Shown here piece after piece: positions 6,434 to 9,519 of a DNA stretch of 9,519 nt. This stretch comes from CAVXAE01 sp044225565 (GTDB lineage: Bacteria; Pseudomonadota; Gammaproteobacteria; Steroidobacterales; Steroidobacteraceae). A model generated the notes under the pieces. The model ran no database searches. It had not been told where the DNA came from and worked only from the letters and a program-made list of their open reading frames with translations. Where the stretch lies: contig JBGAIL010000174.1 in the NCBI GenBank assembly GCA_044225565.1, positions 1 through 9,519 on the forward strand, written 5' to 3'. A program made the position numbers and the translations under genes. Position 1 is the first letter of the stretch. Every line of letters begins with the position of its first letter.

Positions 6434-6453
6434 AATAGCGGCGCTACGCGCCG
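6429..6453 (+). repeat. GTAG-type REP-like stem-loop
   Basis: Read on the plus strand, GTAG (6429-6432) is followed after 6 nt by CGGCGC-TAC-GCGCCG (6439-6453), a perfect 6-bp stem with a 3-nt loop. REP elements mobilised by TnpA-REP (RAYT) proteins in Stenotrophomonas and relatives have this form: a GTAG tetranucleotide then a short GC hairpin. Only one copy is in the window, so identification rests on form. Confidence 0.4.
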
Positions 6454-6467
6454 GGAAGATCCGTCCC

Positions 6468-6881
6468 TCAAAGGGTGTCTAGGGCTTTCTGGAAGCGGTT
6501 GGCGTGCGAGCGCTCGGCCTTGGCGAGCGTCTCGAACCAGTCCGCGATCTCCGCGAAGCCTTCCTCGCGGGCGGACTTGGCCATGCCCGGGTACATGTCG
6601 GAGTACTCGTGCGTCTCGCCGGCGATCGCCGCCTTGAGGTTCAATTTGGTGTCGCCGATGGGCAGGCCGGTGGCGGGGTCGCCGACCGACTCGAGGTATT
6701 CGAGGTGGCCGTGCGCATGGCCGGTCTCGCCCTCGGCGGTGGAACGGAACACGGCCGAGACATCGTTGAAGCCCTCGACATCCGCCTTGGCGGCGAAATA
6801 GAGGTAGCGACGGTTCGCCTGGGACTCGCCCGCGAACGCGTCCTTCAGATTCTTCTCGGTCTTGCTGCCTTTGAGATTCAT
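6468..6881 (-). CDS. rubrerythrin family protein (diiron, no rubredoxin domain)
   Basis: A 137-residue ferritin-like four-helix-bundle protein. Rubrerythrins reduce hydrogen peroxide at a non-haem diiron site in the cytoplasm. Expected iron ligands are visible: Glu19 in FAGESQANRRY (16-26), Glu52 and His55 of EGETGH (50-55), Glu89 and Glu92 in AGETHEY (87-93), and Glu123/His126 in KAERSHANRF. It ends soon after helix 4, has no C-terminal CxxC rubredoxin domain and contains no cysteine at all, so an external electron donor is required; the Fe-S protein encoded next is the obvious candidate. ATG at 6881 was chosen over one 27 nt upstream because AGGAGAGG lies just in front of it. It is the first gene of the operon, behind a good promoter at 6921-6950. 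Confidence 0.93.
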   Translation of the reverse strand: MNLKGSKTEKNLKDAFAGESQANRRYLYFAAKADVEGFNDVSAVFRSTAEGETGHAHGHLEYLESVGDPATGLPIGDTKLNLKAAIAGETHEYSDMYPGMAKSAREEGFAEIADWFETLAKAERSHANRFQKALDTL

Positions 6882-6884
6882 GGG

Positions 6885-6892
6885 CCTCTCCT
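6885..6892 (-). promoter_or_regulatory. rubrerythrin ribosome-binding site
   Basis: AGGAGAGG on the minus strand, 3 nt from the ATG at 6881 (the GGAG core is about 6 nt away). It selects this start and implies strong translation. Confidence 0.7.
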
Positions 6893-6920
6893 CGGTGGCT
6901 GCCTTCAAGAATGCGACGAA

Positions 6921-6950
6921 ACTCTATGCTCCGCGCTCTTGCGACGTCAA
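6921..6950 (-). promoter_or_regulatory. sigma70-type promoter of the rubrerythrin operon
   Basis: The minus strand has TTGACG (6945-6950, five of six consensus bases), an 18-nt gap and TAGAGT (6921-6926, four of six). It lies in the divergent intergenic region, 40 nt upstream of the rubrerythrin ATG. No clear OxyR or FNR box is recognisable next to it. Confidence 0.6.
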
Positions 6951-6994
6951 CCGCCATTGCGACGCTCGAGCGGGCTGTGTAACGTGCGCGCCGC

Positions 6995-7258
6995 ATGGCC
7001 CGCAACCCGAAAGACCCCGGCTTCGAGCAGTCGCTCGCGGAGCTCGAGCAGCTGGTGCAACGGCTCGAAGGCGGCGAGCTGCCTCTCGATGAGGCACTGA
7101 AGACCTTCGAGCGCGGCATCGAGCTCACCCGCCATTGCCAGGGCGCGCTCAAGTCGGCGCGGCAGAAGGTGGACATCCTCCTGAAGCGCAGCGGGCAGCT
7201 GGAAGTCGAGCCGTTCACCGCGTCCGAAGACGAGGCCGCCGAACCTTCAGGGTCATGA
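6995..7258 (+). CDS. xseB: exodeoxyribonuclease VII small subunit
   Basis: An 87-residue protein with the family core FEQSLAELEQLVQRLEGGELPLDEALKTFERGIELTR split over residues 10-46, then a second helix with CQGALKSARQKVDILL (48-63) and an acidic tail. XseB subunits assemble on XseA to form the nuclease that degrades single-stranded DNA into oligonucleotides. Length is typical of the family (about 80). No Shine-Dalgarno sequence precedes the ATG, and a weak -10-like TAACGT (6980-6985) ends 9 nt before it, so the message may be nearly leaderless. Its TGA at 7256-7258 overlaps an ATG at 7255, the usual xseB-ispA ATGA junction. Confidence 0.94.
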   Translation: MARNPKDPGFEQSLAELEQLVQRLEGGELPLDEALKTFERGIELTRHCQGALKSARQKVDILLKRSGQLEVEPFTASEDEAAEPSGS

Positions 7259-7306
7259 GCACGCTGGCTCGACCGGCTGGCCTGGTATCAGCAGCGCATC
7301 GAGAAG
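7255..7306 (+). other. displaced 5' end of ispA (apparent frameshift)
   Basis: ATGAGC at 7255 has the usual 4-nt overlap with xseB but is out of frame with the rest of ispA. From 7262, in the ispA frame, the DNA encodes RWLDRLAWYQQRIEK running directly into VLDEYLVLPD, the expected first helix of IspA. In this frame no ATG, GTG or TTG exists between the xseB stop and GTG at 7307. One extra base, or two missing ones, after ATGAGC would explain it. Confidence 0.7.
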
Positions 7307-8146
7307 GTGCTCGACGAATACCTCGTGCTGCCGGATTGCGGCACCGCGCGCCTGCGCGAAGCCATGCGCTACAGCGCGCTCGGCGGCGGCAAGCGCCTTC
7401 GCCCTCTTCTCGTCTATACCGCCGGGGAATCGCTGGGCGCGCCGCTCGAGCAGCTGGATGCAGGCGCCGCGGCGGTGGAACTGGTGCACGTATACAGCCT
7501 GGTGCACGACGACCTGCCCGCCATGGACGACGACGACCTGCGGCGCGGCAGGCCCACCTGCCATCGTGCCTTCGACGAAGCCACCGCCATGCTCGCCGGA
7601 GACGCCCTGCAGGCACTTGCCTTCGGCGTGCTGGCACGGCCGCAACGCAATCTCGCACCACAGTCGCAGCTCGCGATGCTCCAGCTGCTGGCGGCCGCGG
7701 CCGGCACCGCCGGCATGGCGGGTGGCCAGGCCATTGACCTCGAATCCGTCGGCCATGGCCTCACACCGGAAGCGGTCGAGAACATGCATGCCCGGAAGAC
7801 CGGCGCCCTCATTCAGGGCAGCGTGCTCATCGGGGCCGCCGGCGCCAGCCTCACCGCGGGTGCGGAGCACGAGGCGCTCCGACATTACGGCGCGGACATC
7901 GGGCTCGCCTTCCAGATCCAGGACGACATTCTGGATGTCGAGGGCGACCCAGGCATGCTGGGCAAGACCATCGGCGCGGACGCTGCGCGCAGCAAGCCCA
8001 CCTACCCCAGCACGGCCGGCCTGGAAGCCGCGCGTCGCCGGGCGTACGAGCTGCGCGACCGCGCCGTCCGCGCCCTCGCCCCGCTGGGCGAGCGGGGCCG
8101 TCCCCTCGCCGAGCTCGCCGATTTCGTCGTCACCCGCAGGAGTTGA
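7307..8146 (+). CDS. ispA: farnesyl diphosphate synthase (polyprenyl synthetase), start disturbed
   Basis: IspA condenses isopentenyl diphosphate with dimethylallyl and then geranyl diphosphate to give farnesyl diphosphate in the cytoplasm. The intact frame (279 residues from GTG) shows GGGKRLRPLL (26-35), the first aspartate-rich motif HDDLPAMDDDDLRRGRPT (67-84), GQAIDL (140-145), the KTGALI lysine region (164-169) and the second aspartate-rich motif QIQDDILDVEGD (203-214). The Pro-Ala inside the first motif and YS just before HDD fit bacterial type II FPP synthases. Residues normally at the N-terminus are encoded at 7262-7306 with a frame break before them, so the natural start is probably the ATG at 7255 and the full protein about 295 residues, as usual. 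Translation from GTG 7307 would lack most of helix 1. It belongs to the xseB-ispA-dxs cluster. Confidence 0.93.
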   Translation: MLDEYLVLPDCGTARLREAMRYSALGGGKRLRPLLVYTAGESLGAPLEQLDAGAAAVELVHVYSLVHDDLPAMDDDDLRRGRPTCHRAFDEATAMLAGDALQALAFGVLARPQRNLAPQSQLAMLQLLAAAAGTAGMAGGQAIDLESVGHGLTPEAVENMHARKTGALIQGSVLIGAAGASLTAGAEHEALRHYGADIGLAFQIQDDILDVEGDPGMLGKTIGADAARSKPTYPSTAGLEAARRRAYELRDRAVRALAPLGERGRPLAELADFVVTRRS

Positions 8147-8148
8147 GA

Positions 8149-8194
8149 TGGGGTCTTGCAACGCGGCGGCCGCACATTGCAAGACCTGACCCCA
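8149..8194. repeat. inverted repeat TGGGGTC...GACCCCA between ispA and dxs
   Basis: The left arm TGGGGTC-TTGCAA (8149-8161) mirrors the right arm TTGCAA-GACC-TGACCCCA (8177-8194), except that AGGTC is absent from the left arm. A GCGGCCGC palindrome (8166-8173) lies at the centre. It starts 2 nt past the ispA stop. As RNA it would fold into a long bulged hairpin and could terminate or process the ispA message. It resembles short dispersed intergenic repeats of proteobacteria, but only one copy is in the window. Confidence 0.5.
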
Positions 8195-8237
8195 CGCCGC
8201 CCAAGATGAACAACCCCGAATCCGCGAGCCGGCACCA

Positions 8238-8247
8238 GTTAAACTGC
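8238..8247 (+). promoter_or_regulatory. putative -10 region of the dxs promoter (GTTAAACTGC)
   Basis: The TAAACT core (8240-8245) ends 7 nt before the dxs ATG, which would place the transcription start at or next to the A of ATG, giving a leaderless mRNA. The identical 10-mer precedes parE. No clear -35 box is seen. Confidence 0.4.
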
Positions 8248-8252
8248 TGACC

Positions 8253-9519
8253 ATGCCGTTACCCGACTACCCCCTGCTCGGCGAGCTGGACTCACCGGCC
8301 GAGCTGCGCAAGCTGCCGGCAGGGAAGCTGCCGGCCGTGGCACGGGAACTGCGCGAATTCCTGATCCACACCGTGAGCACCCGCGGCGGCCACTTCGCCG
8401 CAGGACTGGGCACCGTCGAGCTGACGGTCGCCCTGCATTATGTCTACGACACCCCGTACGACCGCCTGGTCTGGGACGTGGGGCACCAGGCCTACCCCCA
8501 CAAAGTGCTCACCGGGCGGCGCGACGAGCTGCACACCATCAAGCAGCACGAGGGCCTGGCGCCCTTCCCGAGCCGTGCGGAAAGCGAATACGACACCTTC
8601 GGAGTCGGCCACTCGAGCACCTCCATCAGTGCCGCGCTGGGCATGGCGGTAGGCGCCTCCCGGCTGGGCGAGGATCGGCGGGTGGTGGCCGTCATCGGCG
8701 ATGGCGCCATGACCGCGGGCATGGCCTTCGAGGCGCTGAACCATGCCGGCTCCCTGCCGGCCAACCTGCTCGTCGTCCTGAACGACAACGACATGTCGAT
8801 CTCGGAGAACGTCGGCGCGCTCTCGAACTACTTCGCCCGCGTGCTCTCGGGCCGCGTCTACGCCCACCTGCGCGAAGGCAGCAAGAAGGTGCTGCGCCCG
8901 ATGCCCACGGTGCGCGAGCTGGCGCGCCGCTCCGAAGAGCACATGAAGGGCATGGTGCTCCCCGGCACGCTGTTCGAGGAGATGGGCTTCAACTACATCG
9001 GCCCGATCGACGGCCACGACGTGAAGGCGCTCGTCTCCACCTTGCGCAACCTCCGCAAGCTGAAGGGCCCCCAGTTCCTGCACGTGGTCACCCGCAAGGG
9101 CCGGGGCTATGCGCTCGCCGAGGCGGACCCGATCAAATGGCACGGCCCGGGCCCGTTCGATCCGGCGAGCGGCACCATCTTCAAGGAGAAGAGCACCGGG
9201 CCGGCCTACTCGCAGATCTTCGGCCAATGGCTCTGCGACATGGCCCAGCGCGACCCCAGGATCATCGGCATCACGCCGGCGATGCGTGAAGGCTCGGGGC
9301 TCGTCGAGTTCTCCAGGCGCTTCCCGACCGCTACTTCGACGTGGCCATCGCCGAGCAGCACGCCGTCACCTTCGCGGCGGGCCTGGCGATCGAGGGGCCT
9401 GCTCGTGGTGGCGATCTATTCCACCTTCCTGCAACGCGCCTACGACCAGCTGATCCACGACGTCGCGCTGCAGAACCTGCCGGTCGTATTCGCGCTGGAC
9501 CGGGCCGGCCTGGTCGGCG
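8253..9519 (+). CDS. dxs: 1-deoxy-D-xylulose-5-phosphate synthase, N-terminal part (cut by right edge; two compensating frame disturbances)
   Basis: Dxs condenses pyruvate and glyceraldehyde 3-phosphate into DXP with thiamine diphosphate (ThDP), the first step of the non-mevalonate isoprenoid pathway. Visible are STRGGHFAAGLGTVELT (42-58, His47), WDVGHQAYPHK (74-84, His78), the ThDP motif starting GDGAMTAG (149-156) with NDNDMSISEN (177-186), the FEEMGFNYIGPIDGHD block and the ITPAMREGSGLVEFS block. The frame is open from ATG 8253 to the edge. After residue 358 (about 9326) one base appears missing and near 9398 two more, so about 24 codons encode nonsense in place of DRYFDVAIAEQHAVTFAAG; VVAIYSTFLQRAYDQ then resumes correctly. 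The lost stretch includes the conserved ThDP-contacting Glu (370 in E. coli). Sequence error is more likely than a dead gene. No Shine-Dalgarno sequence is visible; it may be leaderless. Confidence 0.95.
   Translation, partial: MPLPDYPLLGELDSPAELRKLPAGKLPAVARELREFLIHTVSTRGGHFAAGLGTVELTVALHYVYDTPYDRLVWDVGHQAYPHKVLTGRRDELHTIKQHEGLAPFPSRAESEYDTFGVGHSSTSISAALGMAVGASRLGEDRRVVAVIGDGAMTAGMAFEALNHAGSLPANLLVVLNDNDMSISENVGALSNYFARVLSGRVYAHLREGSKKVLRPMPTVRELARRSEEHMKGMVLPGTLFEEMGFNYIGPIDGHDVKALVSTLRNLRKLKGPQFLHVVTRKGRGYALAEADPIKWHGPGPFDPASGTIFKEKSTGPAYSQIFGQWLCDMAQRDPRIIGITPAMREGSGLVEFSRRFPTATSTWPSPSSTPSPSRRAWRSRGLLVVAIYSTFLQRAYDQLIHDVALQNLPVVFALDRAGLVG

Noticed and set aside
7253..8254. Minus-strand open frame of 333 codons
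   Set aside because: Antisense to ispA, whose two aspartate-rich motifs are clear. No protein-like features.
8292..9227. Minus-strand open frame of 311 codons
   Set aside because: Entirely antisense to dxs, with no recognisable domain. It is a consequence of high GC at third codon positions.

Overview
The window is GC-rich, gene-dense chromosomal DNA. Gene content (ParE, RraA, XseB-IspA-Dxs) and protein similarity point to a proteobacterium, most likely a gammaproteobacterium of the Xanthomonadales/Steroidobacterales/Nevskiales type. The exact lineage is an inference. I found no tRNA, rRNA, CRISPR array, integrase or transposase gene.

Layout. (1) Positions 1-1172, minus strand: the N-terminal 204 residues of topoisomerase IV subunit B (parE, running off the left edge, TTG start), then an RraA-family protein. 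(2) Positions 1347-4296, minus strand: a tightly coupled three-gene operon. In transcription order it encodes an exported eight-bladed PQQ-type beta-propeller, a six-helix membrane protein with a helical C-terminal domain, and a TetR-family regulator. Both junctions are 4-nt GTGA stop/start overlaps, and a rho-independent terminator candidate follows. (3) Positions 4376-6881, minus strand: a second three-gene unit encoding a short rubrerythrin, a heterodisulfide-reductase/GlpC-like Fe-S oxidoreductase and a DUF3501 protein, behind a recognisable sigma70-type promoter at 6921-6950. A strong hairpin and a GTAG-type REP-like stem-loop sit between its first two genes. (4) Positions 6995-9519, plus strand: the isoprenoid-precursor cluster xseB-ispA-dxs, with dxs running off the right edge.

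How the genes work together. ispA and dxs supply the polyprenyl pathway: Dxs makes 1-deoxy-D-xylulose 5-phosphate and IspA makes farnesyl diphosphate. The rubrerythrin unit looks like a peroxide/redox module in which the Fe-S protein could deliver electrons to the diiron protein. The propeller operon has no assigned function. Its architecture (secreted propeller, membrane protein, own regulator) suggests a small self-regulated envelope system and makes it the best candidate here for something undescribed.

Sequence-quality warning. The reading frame of the isoprenoid cluster is disturbed at three places. The expected ATG of ispA (7255) is out of frame with the rest of the gene. dxs has two closely spaced frame disturbances (about 9326 and 9398) that cancel but garble about 24 residues including the conserved ThDP-binding glutamate. 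Base-calling or assembly errors are the simplest explanation.
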